A stretch of DNA of 41,971 nt from positions 1 to 41,971 of the forward strand of contig DHPY01000105.1 of assembly GCA_002411015.1 (NCBI GenBank), given 5' to 3'. Every line of letters starts with the position of its first letter. The stretch's first letter is position 1. This document shows, in pieces, positions 1 through 7,385 of the stretch. Source of the DNA: Armatimonadetes bacterium UBA5352 (lineage in GTDB: Bacteria > Armatimonadota > Zipacnadia > Zipacnadales > UBA5352). The notes beneath the pieces were generated by a model. The model was not told where the DNA came from. It saw only the letters and a program-made list of their open reading frames with translations, and did no database searches. Position numbers and translations under genes: made by a program.

Positions 1-1706
1 GCGAAGACGCCGGCGCCCTCAGCGGCCTCAGTGGCGCTCGCCAGGAGTCGCGCACCCTCGGCGAACATCTCCTGCGTCCAGAGCTCGTGCATGATCGGGA
101 CGTACTCATGCCAGCCGCCGTCGAGGCGCGGAACGATGGATTTCGACTGCTCCGCCCAGTAGTCGAAGTAGGCGCGGACCTCCTCCGCGGCGGGGCCGAA
201 GCCGCCGTAGTACTCAGCCAGCACGGCCTGCGGGTCGCTCTCAGGGGTGGCGTGCAGGCGGCCGAGCATGTAGAGGTTCGGGCCCTGCGTCGCCCACATG
301 GCCGTCAGCGAGTCGAAGTCTGTGCCGACCATGCCGTTGCGGGCGCAGAAGCTGAACTCGCGGCCGAACTGCTCGGCGAAGATGTAGGGCATGTTGTGGC
401 CGTAGAGGAAGTAGTTCGGGCGCAGGAGCAGGCGTGCGCCCGCGTCGCTCCAGCCCTGCCATTCCTCGCGGCGCTCCTGCAGCTCATCCGGAGCGGCCGG
501 GAAGCGCACGCCCGGGACGTAGCCGAGGATGATGTTTTCGTTGAGCTTCGTCTCCACCGGCGGCTTGCGGTAGTTCCCGTAGGCGTAGCCCATCACGATC
601 GCATCCGGGTCGTGCTCGCGCGCGAGGTCCTGGACCGCGAGGTAGAATCTCGCGTAGCGGTCGGAGAGCGAGCCGAGGCCGGGGTCCCAGCGGAAGTCGT
701 TGGTCGGCAGCGCCGCGAAGTTGTCGTGCGATTGCCGCACGCGGTTGTCGAAGTCCTGCCCGGGATCGGCGACATCCCACGCGAGGCACTTCTCGCAGAT
801 GCACAGGCCGGCGGTGTCGTTCTCGCAGCAGTTGATGTCCACCGCGCCGTTGGGGTTGGCCGCGCGGAACTCCAGCCAGTCCTGCACGATCTGCCGGTGC
901 AGCCCCGGCTCCGCAACAGACATCGCCACGTACTTCTCATGCTGGATGGGCTCGCGCCTGCCGTTGGGCAGGAGGTTGAAGTACTCCGGGTGCGTCTCGC
1001 TGAAGCGCTGCCAGTACTCAGTGAATGCGTGGCCGTAGCGAAGCTGCACCGTCGCGCCCATGCGCATGCGCCGGAGCCAGACGCGCTCCTCACGCTCGGC
1101 GCGCTTGTAATAGTCCGTCTCCATCGTGCCCGGGTCGGAGCGCTGTGCGAAGGCCGACATCGCGCTGCGCAGGTTCCGCTGAAGCATCTGCGGGTGGCCC
1201 GAGCGGGCGGTCTCGGCGATGGTGATCGTGGGGGCCTCGGGCACGTGCGTCCCAAGCTCTCCCGGCCAGAGCCAGCGGACGCCGAGATCGCGCTCCAGCA
1301 GCTCGTAGGTGGCCCAGAGGCTGCCGGCCCAGACCGGGGCGTAGAGCTCATAGCCGCCGGCGTCGCGGCCTGCGAGGTACAGGTCGTCGCCCACGCTGCG
1401 GATGATCCAGCCCTCCGGCGGGAGCGCGTCGAGGTCGAGGTCGGCATCCGCGGCGGCCTGCGTCGCGCCGATGAAGACGCGCGGCGAGGCGGTTGCATCC
1501 GCCTGCGCCTCAGGGATGATCTGCAGCGTCGCGCCCGAGGCCAGCCGCACGTGTGCCTGAAGCTCCTCGGCGGCGTAGCGCACCACCTGCACGGGGCTGT
1601 CAGGCGTGACGATGGTGGCGACGGGCTGGCCGTCGCGGACGAGGGTCACATCCGCGGCGGCGGGAATGGCGACGAGACATGTGATGAGCATGGCGATGCG
1701 GCTCAT
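1..1706 (-). CDS. Exported DUF4838 family protein (3' end cut by window edge)
   Basis: About 568 codons are visible and the C-terminus lies outside the window. The product starts with a short signal peptide (MSRIAMLITCLVAIPAAA, cleavage before DV), so it should be exported. DUF4838 proteins are related in fold to alpha-glucuronidases: an N-terminal alpha/beta domain followed by a barrel. The barrel is recognisable from the asparagine/cysteine cluster around residues 287-300 (CCENDTAGLCICEKC), matching the CxCxxC motif in the other two DUF4838 proteins of this window. The start is fixed by GGAGGTAG seven bases upstream of ATG at 1706. A URO-D-family gene lies just upstream on the same strand, separated by a small hairpin. 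The substrate is not known; a glycoside or uronic-acid-containing glycan is inferred from the family only. Confidence 0.85.
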   Translation of the reverse strand, partial: MSRIAMLITCLVAIPAAADVTLVRDGQPVATIVTPDSPVQVVRYAAEELQAHVRLASGATLQIIPEAQADATASPRVFIGATQAAADADLDLDALPPEGWIIRSVGDDLYLAGRDAGGYELYAPVWAGSLWATYELLERDLGVRWLWPGELGTHVPEAPTITIAETARSGHPQMLQRNLRSAMSAFAQRSDPGTMETDYYKRAEREERVWLRRMRMGATVQLRYGHAFTEYWQRFSETHPEYFNLLPNGRREPIQHEKYVAMSVAEPGLHRQIVQDWLEFRAANPNGAVDINCCENDTAGLCICEKCLAWDVADPGQDFDNRVRQSHDNFAALPTNDFRWDPGLGSLSDRYARFYLAVQDLAREHDPDAIVMGYAYGNYRKPPVETKLNENIILGYVPGVRFPAAPDELQERREEWQGWSDAGARLLLRPNYFLYGHNMPYIFAEQFGREFSFCARNGMVGTDFDSLTAMWATQGPNLYMLGRLHATPESDPQAVLAEYYGGFGPAAEEVRAYFDYWAEQSKSIVPRLDGGWHEYVPIMHELWTQEMFAEGARLLASATEAAEGAGVF

Positions 1707-1731
1707 GAAGCTACCTCCAGGCACACCCGTG

Positions 1732-1752
1732 CGACGGGCGTCTCGCCCGTCG
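1732..1752. terminator. Perfect 9-bp hairpin with 3-base loop
   Basis: The arms cgacgggcg and cgcccgtcg pair perfectly around a tct loop. The element lies between the stop of the upstream URO-D-family gene and the start of the DUF4838 gene, both on the minus strand. No T-run follows, so it may be a weak terminator, an mRNA-stabilising hairpin or a dispersed palindrome. No second copy was found in this window. Confidence 0.5.
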
Positions 1753-1759
1753 GTTGTCC

Positions 1760-2743
1760 TCATTCATACTCCCGCCCCACGTCGATGAACGCGCGGATGT
1801 TCTCCTCGGGCACGCCCCGACAGAGCTCAACCATCATCCGCTGCGCGCCGTCGGCGACCATCTGCCGGTAGGTGGCGCGGACCTCATCGGGCGTCGCGAG
1901 GAGCATCTCCTGCGACGTCTTGAACTGCACCAGGAACGGGATGTGCAGCACCTCGACGCAGTCCCGCACGGTCAGGTGCGGGTCGGTGCCGACGTCTATG
2001 TACGACCAGCCCGCGTCCTGCAGGATCGCCAGATGCGGGCGGCGGAGAAGCTCGGTGTGGATGTTGAGCGCGCTCGCGCGGAAGTGCTCCGCGATGCGCA
2101 GCATGTAGGCCACGTCGAAGTCGTAGTAGTGTGCCGGACCGAGCAGCCCACCGTAGTCATCGCCGTAGCCGATTACGCCGCCGAACGGGTCGCCCTCGGT
2201 CAGCCGCGCGGAAAGCTCGCGCTGGCGGATCGAGCTCTCGGTGAGGGTGCTGAGGAACCGGTGCACGAGGTCGGGCTGCTCGACAAGCTCGACGAACAGC
2301 TCATGCCCGCGCAGCAGCACAGCCGTCGTCCACGGGGCCTGCGTCCCAGCACCGAAGCCGACCGTGACTCCCTCCGGCGCATGGGCCTGCATCCACTCGA
2401 AGAACTCGATCGCGCGCGGGAAGTTGCCCGCCTGGGACATGTCCTCCGGGACCTCAAGCGCGGCGGCTTCCTCGATGCTCCGGATCGGGTGGCCCTTCGG
2501 CGCGGGGACCTGGTCCTCGAAGACCTCGAACTCCAGCCCGAACGGCGAGGAGGTCAGGTAGGTGGTGAAGTCGGGCGAGACCGACCGCCGCAGCGGCAGC
2601 CCGTAGCGCTCGTGGAGGATGCGCGGACCCTCAAGCTGCACATGCATCTGCGACTGCGGTGTCGCGTGATAGTCACGCATCGTGACGCCGCAGTACTCGC
2701 AGTAGACCTCCGGCGGAACCGCCACCGACCAGGGAACGCCCAT
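1760..2743 (-). CDS. Uroporphyrinogen decarboxylase (URO-D) family protein
   Basis: The product is 327 residues, close to the usual size of the URO-D barrel. Matches to the family include the internal GAGTQAPWTTAVLLRG segment (about residues 131-146), the glycine-rich YGDDYGG region (about 203-209) and a histidine/tyrosine-rich barrel core. It has no signal peptide, so it is cytoplasmic. No other haem gene is nearby. In this superfamily, members outside haem operons include corrinoid-dependent methyltransferases (MtaA/MtbA type) and many uncharacterised proteins, and this is probably one of the latter. The N-terminus has a CEYCGVTM motif (from residue 15). ATG at 2743 has only a weak AAGGCAGG ribosome site. 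It diverges from the sialidase-like gene and could be co-transcribed with the downstream DUF4838 gene. Confidence 0.75.
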   Translation of the reverse strand: MGVPWSVAVPPEVYCEYCGVTMRDYHATPQSQMHVQLEGPRILHERYGLPLRRSVSPDFTTYLTSSPFGLEFEVFEDQVPAPKGHPIRSIEEAAALEVPEDMSQAGNFPRAIEFFEWMQAHAPEGVTVGFGAGTQAPWTTAVLLRGHELFVELVEQPDLVHRFLSTLTESSIRQRELSARLTEGDPFGGVIGYGDDYGGLLGPAHYYDFDVAYMLRIAEHFRASALNIHTELLRRPHLAILQDAGWSYIDVGTDPHLTVRDCVEVLHIPFLVQFKTSQEMLLATPDEVRATYRQMVADGAQRMMVELCRGVPEENIRAFIDVGREYE

Positions 2744-2870
2744 CAGTTGCCTGCCTTCGCGTCGGGTTACGTGGGCCCGGAGGTTCGGCGTGAGAGGCGG
2801 CGTTACCTGCAGCGCGCGGCCATGGCTCGCGTGAAGGCTATCCGGCCTCCATGGCGAACTTCCGAGGGCG

Positions 2871-4025
2871 ATGCGCAGCCTTCCAGAGGGCGTGAGTGCG
2901 ATGGGCGCTGGTTACCAGGTCAACCTCCAGACAATCCGCAGCGGCTTCGATGGCGAGACCTGCTGGGTGCATGCGCGGGCGGGCGCGATCCCTGGCGTGG
3001 GGGAGGGCGGCGGGCCGGCGGTCGTCATGACCATGCAGAAGCTGCTGCTCACCGGCAGCGATGTCTTCTACACGATCAACGACATGCGCAGCGACGACAT
3101 GGGGGAGAGCTGGAGCGATCCGGCGCCGCAGGAGGGCCTGGCGCGCTGGGATGCGGGCGACGGCGTCACCGGAGGCATCTGCGACTTCACGCCGGCGTGG
3201 CACGCCGCGTCCGGGAGGCTGCTGGGCATCGGCCACACGGTCTACTACCGCGACGACGCAGGCCCGATGCGCGTGCGGCCGAAGGAGGCGGCGTACTCCG
3301 TCTACGACGCCGACACGCGCACGTGGTCGAAGGCGCGCTTCCTCGCAATGCCCGATGAGCCGCGCTTCCGCACCGCCGGCGCGGGCTGCGTGCAGCGCTT
3401 CGACCTCGAGGGCGGCACGATCCTCCTGCCGCTGAGCTACCGGCCGGACTACGAGGAGGTGCACAGCGAGGTGATCGTCTCGCGCTGCAGCTTCGACGGG
3501 GAGACGCTGAGCCTGCTGGGCCTGGGGAACGCGCTCGCATGCGCCGATCCGCGCGGCCTGGGGGAGCCGTCCGTCACGCGCTTCGGAGGGCGGTTCTTCC
3601 TGACGCTGCGCAACGATGTCCGCGGCTACGTGACCTCAGGAGATGATGGTCTGCACTTTGACGAGCCGATCCCGTGGCGCTTCGACGATGGCGAGGAGCT
3701 TGGCAACTACAACACGCAGCAGCACTGGCTGATGCATCCGGAGGGGCTGTTCCTCGTCTACACGCGCCGGGGGCTGGGGAATGACCACGTCTTCCGCCAC
3801 CGTGCGCCGCTGCTGGTGGGCGAGGTCGATCCGGAGCGGCTGTGCGTCATTCGCGAGAGCGAGCGCGCGGTGGTGCCTGAGCGCGGAGCACGCCTCGGGA
3901 ACTTCGGCGTATGCGAGGTCACTCCGCACGAAAGCTGGATCGTGGCGGGCGAGTGGATGCAGCCGCGCGGCTGCGAGGCGTACGGCTCAGACAACACCAT
4001 CTGGGCGGCGCGGGTGCTGTGGTGA
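2871..4025 (+). CDS. Sialidase-like (BNR/Asp-box) six-bladed propeller protein
   Basis: A 384-residue protein of the exo-alpha-sialidase-like superfamily. Two Asp-box motifs (S/T-x-D-x-G-x-x-W/F) are visible: SDDMGESW near residue 74 and SGDDGLHF near residue 256. No signal peptide is apparent, so it may act in the cytoplasm or be a carbohydrate-binding protein lacking secretion. The complete sialidase arginine triad cannot be assigned by eye, so sialidase activity is not claimed. Three starts are possible: ATG 2871 after CGAGGGCG, GTG 2892 after CAGAGGG, and ATG 2901. The gene converges on the ROK kinase gene with only nine bases between stops, and a short TGAGCT/AGCTCA palindrome sits there. 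Confidence 0.65.
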   Translation: MRSLPEGVSAMGAGYQVNLQTIRSGFDGETCWVHARAGAIPGVGEGGGPAVVMTMQKLLLTGSDVFYTINDMRSDDMGESWSDPAPQEGLARWDAGDGVTGGICDFTPAWHAASGRLLGIGHTVYYRDDAGPMRVRPKEAAYSVYDADTRTWSKARFLAMPDEPRFRTAGAGCVQRFDLEGGTILLPLSYRPDYEEVHSEVIVSRCSFDGETLSLLGLGNALACADPRGLGEPSVTRFGGRFFLTLRNDVRGYVTSGDDGLHFDEPIPWRFDDGEELGNYNTQQHWLMHPEGLFLVYTRRGLGNDHVFRHRAPLLVGEVDPERLCVIRESERAVVPERGARLGNFGVCEVTPHESWIVAGEWMQPRGCEAYGSDNTIWAARVLW

Positions 4026-4034
4026 GCGCTGAGC

Positions 4035-4997
4035 TTAGCTCATCGTCGGCCCCACGAGTGCCGCGGCGCCCAGCGCAACCGCGTAATCGCCAAGCTCGGA
4101 CTGCGTGATCCGCAGCGTATCGCGCGAGCCGCGCATGCAGGAGGCGCGAACCTCGGCCTCGATGAGCGGCAGCATGAACTCGCCGCAGGCCTCGATGACG
4201 CCGCCGCCCATGATCACCATGTCGGGATCGAGCACGTGGCGGATCGTGAGGACGCCGAGCGCGAGGTAGTGCGAGGCCCGGGTCATCACCTCGGTCACAA
4301 GCTCATCGCCTGCGGCCAGCGCGTCGCTGAGCGCGCGGCTCTTCATGCGCTCGCCCTCCGCGCCCCGGGCGATCGTGCTCTCGCGCCCGGCAGCGATGCC
4401 GTCGCGGATCGCGGCCTCGATGGCGGTGCGAGACGCCAGCGCCTCGAAGCAGCCACGGTTGCCGCAGCCGCACTGCGGGCCGTCGGCCGTCAGCACCATG
4501 TGCCCGATCTCGCCGGCGAGGTCCTCGGCGCCGGTGCGCAGGCGGCCATCGATCACCACGCCTCCGCCGATCCCCGTGCCGACGAACATGCCGACGACGG
4601 TCTGCGCGTCTCGGCCCGCGCCCAGCCAGCACTCGGCGAGGGTACCGAGGTTCACGTCGTTGCCGACCTCCACCGGCACCGGATAGCGCTCCCGCAGCCG
4701 GTCAACGAGCCGGTGATCATCAACCTTGAGGTTGGGCACGCTGCCGAGGTAGCCGGTGGTGCTATCCACCGCTCCCGGCATGGCGACTCCGATGCCCGAG
4801 ACCTGATCAACGGAGACGGAATCGGACTCGAGGGCGGCGTCGATCGCTCGGGAGATCTGCTCGACCATCGGGGGGCCATCGTTGTCCGTGGTCCGCTTCT
4901 TGCGCGCGATGACCTCGCCAGACGCGCTGACCACGAGCGCCAGGATCTTCGTGCCCCCGACATCCACCCCTACGAAGCGCTGCTCATCTCCAGCCAT
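4035..4997 (-). CDS. ROK family sugar kinase / regulator-type protein (glucokinase-like)
   Basis: A complete 320-residue ROK protein. Visible elements are the phosphate-binding loop GVDVGGTK (residues 10-17), the catalytic pair N113-D114 in VGNDVN, the second phosphate loop FVGTGIGGG (138-146), the GEIGH motif (162-166) and the ROK zinc site CGCGNRGC (176-183), with H166 as the fourth ligand. There is no N-terminal helix-turn-helix, which argues for a kinase acting on glucose, N-acetylglucosamine, N-acetylmannosamine or a similar sugar rather than a NagC-type repressor. The start at 4997 follows GGAGGGAGAGG. Its position beside a sialidase-like gene fits use of amino sugars, but the specificity is inference. 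Confidence 0.9.
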   Translation of the reverse strand: MAGDEQRFVGVDVGGTKILALVVSASGEVIARKKRTTDNDGPPMVEQISRAIDAALESDSVSVDQVSGIGVAMPGAVDSTTGYLGSVPNLKVDDHRLVDRLRERYPVPVEVGNDVNLGTLAECWLGAGRDAQTVVGMFVGTGIGGGVVIDGRLRTGAEDLAGEIGHMVLTADGPQCGCGNRGCFEALASRTAIEAAIRDGIAAGRESTIARGAEGERMKSRALSDALAAGDELVTEVMTRASHYLALGVLTIRHVLDPDMVIMGGGVIEACGEFMLPLIEAEVRASCMRGSRDTLRITQSELGDYAVALGAAALVGPTMS

Positions 4998-5083
4998 TGC
5001 CGAGCCTCTCCCTCCACGTTGGAGTGATGCCGGGCAGATGCGCCGGTGCAGGTGCGCGCGCCGCGGGGGCAGAATGCTGAAGC

Positions 5084-5629
5084 ATGTTCAGGAGCGACTC
5101 TGACCCTCTGGCGCTGGTCGGGCTGCGCGTGCGCGCGGATGATGATGAGTCCGTGCGCCGAGCCTATGCGTGGGCCGTTGCGCTGCACGGCGGCCAGGTG
5201 CGCAAGGATGGCTCCCGCATGATAGACCACGTCGTCGGCGTCACCCGCAACGTGCAGCGCTTCGCACCCGAAGGCTACGATAGCGACCTGCTCATCGCGG
5301 CGCTGCTGCACGATGTCGTCGAGAACACGCCGGTTCCCCTCAGTGAGGTCGAGGCGCGCTTCGGGCCGCGGGTGGCGTCCCTGGTGGTTGCGGTAACGAA
5401 CCGTGAGGGCGAGACCGCTGCGGACTCTGCCTTCCGCGCTCGGGATGCCGGCTCCGACGCGCTTCTGCTGCGCCTTTGCGACCGCCTCGATGGCATCCAG
5501 CGTAGCGGCCGGCGCTCGCTGAAAGACCGTCGCAAGTTCCTTGCCGCCAGCCGAGAGGTGCATCTGCCCCTTGCGGAGGAGCATTTTCCAGCCCTGGCCG
5601 CCGCGATGCGCGAGGCCCTGGGGGAGTAG
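5084..5629 (+). CDS. MESH1-like small alarmone hydrolase homologue (HD domain)
   Basis: A single-domain 181-residue protein with the length and motif order of MESH1/RelA-SpoT hydrolase domains and no synthetase or TGS domain. Metal-ligand candidates are H35, H49, H76-D77 and D133. The signature LLHDVVENT (residues 74-82) differs from the usual HDxxED: asparagine replaces the aspartate. The later DRLHN motif reads DRLDG (133-137). Known members remove the 3' diphosphate of (p)ppGpp, or in animals dephosphorylate NADPH. With two active-site motifs changed, the reaction here could be altered or lost. It diverges from the ROK gene across an 86-base spacer and converges on the thymidylate-kinase-like genes. 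Confidence 0.75.
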   Translation: MFRSDSDPLALVGLRVRADDDESVRRAYAWAVALHGGQVRKDGSRMIDHVVGVTRNVQRFAPEGYDSDLLIAALLHDVVENTPVPLSEVEARFGPRVASLVVAVTNREGETAADSAFRARDAGSDALLLRLCDRLDGIQRSGRRSLKDRRKFLAASREVHLPLAEEHFPALAAAMREALGE

Positions 5630-5639
5630 GGCGCGTCGC

Positions 5640-6485
5640 CTACGTTCCCTTCTCAGCGCTCCTATCCTCGGCCGAGCCGTCCTCGAGCAGCGAGCTCAGC
5701 AGATCGCGAAGTGACTCGGCGACCTCGCTGCGGTCATGCTGTACAGCCGGGGGCTGCGGCATCGCGGGCGCCACGAAGTCACTCATCTGATGCGCCTCGA
5801 CCATCTCGGAGACCACGTCGGTCACGTGCTCCTGCAGGTCATCAAACACCTTGCGTATGGGCTGCTCGGCGTTCACGACCCGGAACTCGTGCTCCTGCGC
5901 GAGTTGCTCAAACTGCTCCAGCAGCGCGGCCTGGTGCTTCACGAACGCACTGTAGAGCGTGGCCTCGCGCCGGTAGTCCATCCCTGACTCCCAGTAGTCG
6001 AAGCCGCCGCTGGCGAGGACGCGCGGGACGAGCTTGCCGAGCGTGATCCTCAGGTAGAGCACGACATCGGGCGTGGGCGCGAACGCGTAGAGCTTGCGCA
6101 CCCACTCAGGCTCCATGCCGCGCACGGCCGCGCGGGCCATGAGCGAGTAGACGTAGCGGTCGGTGAGGACGACGTAGCCCGCGCGCATCGCCGGGATGAT
6201 CTCGCGCTCGAGACGGTCGGCGAAGTCGGTCGCGTAGAAGAGGGCCTGGGTGCGCCTGCCCATGGTGTGGCCCTCTTTCGCCTGCTGGATATGCGAGCCG
6301 GCGAGGCGGCCGCGGGTCAGGCCGGTGTCGTAGACGGCCAGCCCCGAACTCTCCAGCCAGTTGCGCAGGAGCCGCATCTGCGTCGAGCGCCCCACGCCAT
6401 CGGTGCCCTCAAGCACAATGAGCTTGCCCGGCATTTCCTCATCGGGCACACCAGGGATGATGACCGGTCCCATGCGGTGGTCCAT
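5640..6485 (-). CDS. Thymidylate kinase-like protein A, Walker A lysine replaced by Arg
   Basis: A 281-residue P-loop protein of the thymidylate kinase family, longer than the usual 200-215. The loop reads EGTDGVGRSTQ (26-36), so arginine R33 stands where nearly all P-loop kinases have lysine. The DRY-type motif TDRYVYS and the nearby ATDFADRLERE segment are conserved. The last 50 or so residues form an acidic, proline-containing tail not expected in dTMP kinases. Its start lies three bases after the stop of the second kinase gene, so the two are certainly co-transcribed. ATG 6485 fits that spacing, but ATG 6434, preceded by GATGAGGAA, would begin right at the kinase fold. It may be an active variant, a partner subunit, or a kinase for another nucleotide. 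Confidence 0.8.
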   Translation of the reverse strand: MDHRMGPVIIPGVPDEEMPGKLIVLEGTDGVGRSTQMRLLRNWLESSGLAVYDTGLTRGRLAGSHIQQAKEGHTMGRRTQALFYATDFADRLEREIIPAMRAGYVVLTDRYVYSLMARAAVRGMEPEWVRKLYAFAPTPDVVLYLRITLGKLVPRVLASGGFDYWESGMDYRREATLYSAFVKHQAALLEQFEQLAQEHEFRVVNAEQPIRKVFDDLQEHVTDVVSEMVEAHQMSDFVAPAMPQPPAVQHDRSEVAESLRDLLSSLLEDGSAEDRSAEKGT

Positions 6486-6488
6486 CGT

Positions 6489-7193
6489 CTACTCGCCGCC
6501 CTTTGTGCTGTAGGTGATGACATCGTCGGGTCGGCGCAGCAGTGAATCGAGATGCGGCTCCACAATCGCGCGCAGCTGCTTCTGCTGCTCGGCGATCGGC
6601 AGGGTGCCGTCGATCACCTGCAGGTCATACTCCTCGACCATGCGATCATACTGCTCAAGGATGCGGCCCTGGAAGATCCTGAAGCTCTCGTACGGGTCCT
6701 CGGACAGCCCCAGGTCCATCCCGGCCTCGTACCACTTGAGCTCCGGCCGCCCGACGAGGATGCGGTCCAGCGCTACATCGAGGGGGACGCGGAAGTAGAA
6801 GCCCACCGTGGGCTTGACCGAGAAGCTGTAGATGTCGCGCACCCACTGCGGATCAACGCCTCGGGCTACATCGCGCGCGAAGGCGGTGTAGATGTAGCGG
6901 TCCGCGAGCACGGCTGCGCCGGCCTGCAGCGGCGGGATGATGTTCCGCTCGGTGCGGTCGGCGAAGTCGGTGGCGTGGATGAGGCTGAAGGTCAGTGGCG
7001 TGAGGAGATGCTTGTTCTTCCCGCGACTGGTCGTGCGCTTCACCAGCGGAGACGAGTTCCACTCCGAGAAGAACGTGCTGTAGCCCAGTGAGAGCAGCCA
7101 CTTGTGCAGCAGGTCTATCTGCGTGCTCTTTCCGGAGCCGTCGATGCCTTCGACGATGAACAGCTTGCCTCTGTGGGTCCCTGGCGTTTCCAT
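6489..7193 (-). CDS. tmk: Thymidylate kinase (dTMP kinase) protein B
   Basis: A 234-residue protein that should phosphorylate dTMP to dTDP with ATP in the cytoplasm. Walker A is canonical (EGIDGSGKST, residues 15-24, K22). The family DRY motif appears as LADRYIYTAFARD, and the HATDFADRTERN segment is shared with protein A. The start at ATG 7193 follows GGAGGGGAGAGTC. The frame stays open far upstream across the opposite-strand DUF4838 gene, but the signal for initiation is here. It is the first gene of a two-gene operon with protein A. The substrate segment after the P-loop is longer than in E. coli Tmk, so some other nucleotide substrate cannot be excluded. Confidence 0.85.
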   Translation of the reverse strand: METPGTHRGKLFIVEGIDGSGKSTQIDLLHKWLLSLGYSTFFSEWNSSPLVKRTTSRGKNKHLLTPLTFSLIHATDFADRTERNIIPPLQAGAAVLADRYIYTAFARDVARGVDPQWVRDIYSFSVKPTVGFYFRVPLDVALDRILVGRPELKWYEAGMDLGLSEDPYESFRIFQGRILEQYDRMVEEYDLQVIDGTLPIAEQQKQLRAIVEPHLDSLLRRPDDVITYSTKGGE

Positions 7194-7385
7194 GACTCTC
7201 CCCTCCACGCCGCGCGCGGATGCCGATGATGAGGATGGCCGAATGTGCGGCTGGTCACGGAGTATTGTGCCATCGTGTTCGATATTCCTCCTCCCGGCGG
7301 AGTAGATCCGCGTGTGGAGGGATTCCGGCGCCGGTGGCCAATCATCCATCCCGAGGCCCGAGCTCCGCGCCCGTGAGGTGACACG

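Noticed and set aside
87..1871. Long plus-strand open frame (594 codons)
   Set aside because: It is antisense to the DUF4838 gene. The sequence is Arg/Val/Ala-rich with no family features, while the minus strand has a ribosome site, signal peptide and conserved motifs.
1754..3358. Plus-strand frame of 534 codons over the URO-D-family gene and sialidase start
   Set aside because: It conflicts with two supported genes and is Arg/Leu/Val-biased as expected for antisense of high-GC genes.
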